Shown: piece by piece, positions 23,267 to 23,679 of the stretch
Layout: each line of letters opens with the position of its first letter
Numbering within the stretch: position 1 is the stretch's first letter
Origin: JBBQXK01 sp038251625
GTDB lineage: Bacteria > Pseudomonadota > Alphaproteobacteria > Rhodobacterales > Rhodobacteraceae
Assembly: GCA_038251625.1 (NCBI GenBank)
Contig: JBBSBE010000056.1
Location: forward strand, 1 to 23,679
DNA: 23,679 nt
Direction: 5' to 3'
Notes under the pieces: model-generated
What the model saw: only the letters and a program-made list of their open reading frames with translations
Told to the model about the DNA's origin: nothing
Database searches by the model: none
Position numbers and translations under genes: made by a program

Positions 23267-23617
23267 TCAGCGTGACAGCGTCATCTTCACCTTGCCGCCT
23301 TCGTAGCCCACGTAGCCCGTCGATGTCCGCGCAAGGCGCAGGCACTTCGGTCCGCCGTTTCCGCCCGGAACGCCGGTCAGGCAAAGTCCATCCTTTGTCG
23401 GCTGCCAGGTCAGTGCGCGCGACATGATCGCCACGTTCATCTTTGCGCGGCCGTCTGCGAAGAAGGTGATCTTCATCCTGTGCCCGTCCGATGTGGTGGC
23501 GTTCCACGACTTTCCGTCTGCCATGGCAAATCCAATGGTTTCGGCATGGGCATAGGGTGCGGAAAGGCCGATCAGCAGTGCGATCAGGTTGCGGGTAACG
23601 AAACGTGATGCTGTCAT
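23267..23617 (-). CDS. Small exported protein of unknown function
   Basis: 116 residues. A clear signal peptide ('RNLIALLIGLSAPYAHA', cleavage after residue 25) is followed by a mature domain of about 91 residues rich in short beta-type segments ('KITFFADGRAKMNVAI', 'GYVGYEGGKVKMTL'). It has two cysteines, Cys79 and Cys92, that could form a disulfide in the periplasm. The start ATG at 23615-23617 has AAGGA 7 nt upstream, which is why it is preferred over an upstream in-frame ATG at 23644. No family recognised; a small beta-barrel or beta-sandwich fold is a guess. Confidence 0.72.
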   Translation of the reverse strand: MTASRFVTRNLIALLIGLSAPYAHAETIGFAMADGKSWNATTSDGHRMKITFFADGRAKMNVAIMSRALTWQPTKDGLCLTGVPGGNGGPKCLRLARTSTGYVGYEGGKVKMTLSR

Positions 23618-23679
23618 GGCTCGATCCTTATGAACGGCGTGCAAAAAGGGGCCCTTCGTTCTGGCGCTCAGTATGGGGC

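Noticed and set aside
1..23679. tRNA, rRNA, insertion sequence, prophage or CRISPR array
   Set aside because: No spaced direct-repeat array, transposase or integrase frame, or RNA gene signature was seen.

Overview
The window is GC-rich, densely packed accessory DNA from what looks like an alphaproteobacterium, most likely a Rhodobacterales/Paracoccaceae-type or rhizobial relative. That placement is inferred from base composition, gene style (FrcBCA-type and RbsABC-type sugar importers, many Gfo/Idh/MocA oxidoreductases, a MocE-like Rieske protein) and many 4-nt ATGA gene overlaps. No rRNA, tRNA, transposase, integrase or CRISPR array was seen.

Layout: two carbohydrate-import and catabolism gene arrays diverge from a regulatory interval at about 14353-14518. 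The leftward array (minus strand, 14352 down to 1, continuing off the window) encodes, in transcription order: a LacI-type regulator, an SDR dehydrogenase, an RpiR-type regulator, a second SDR, a Gfo/Idh/MocA dehydrogenase, an AP-endonuclease-2-type TIM-barrel isomerase/epimerase, a periplasmic sugar-binding protein, a double-domain ABC ATPase, two permeases, three consecutive Gfo/Idh/MocA dehydrogenases, a D-lyxose ketol-isomerase and the start of a type-2 glycerate kinase. No sugar kinase is present, so a non-phosphorylative oxidation/isomerisation route ending near glycerate is the simplest reading (inference).

The rightward array (plus strand, 14519-22894) encodes: a membrane-bound diiron oxygenase of the desaturase/MocD type, a MocE-like Rieske ferredoxin, a PanB-like protein whose catalytic residues appear replaced, a binding protein, one permease, a single-domain FrcA-type ATPase, a galactose-mutarotase-fold protein, a D-2-hydroxyacid dehydrogenase and a NagB-II-type SIS aminosugar-phosphate deaminase/isomerase. 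The combination suggests uptake of a methylated and/or amino-substituted cyclitol or sugar, oxidative demethylation of the MocDE rhizopine type, and further processing. The PanB-like protein, from a family that transfers one-carbon units, sits directly after a predicted demethylase, which makes this the best candidate for an undescribed system here.

The right end (22950-23617, minus strand) holds two small exported proteins of unknown function, convergent with the rightward array. Non-coding signals include a perfect 14-bp AT-rich inverted repeat between the RpiR gene and the SDR gene, strong 10-bp GC hairpins directly after each binding-protein gene, and a G-tract repeat in front of the Rieske gene.
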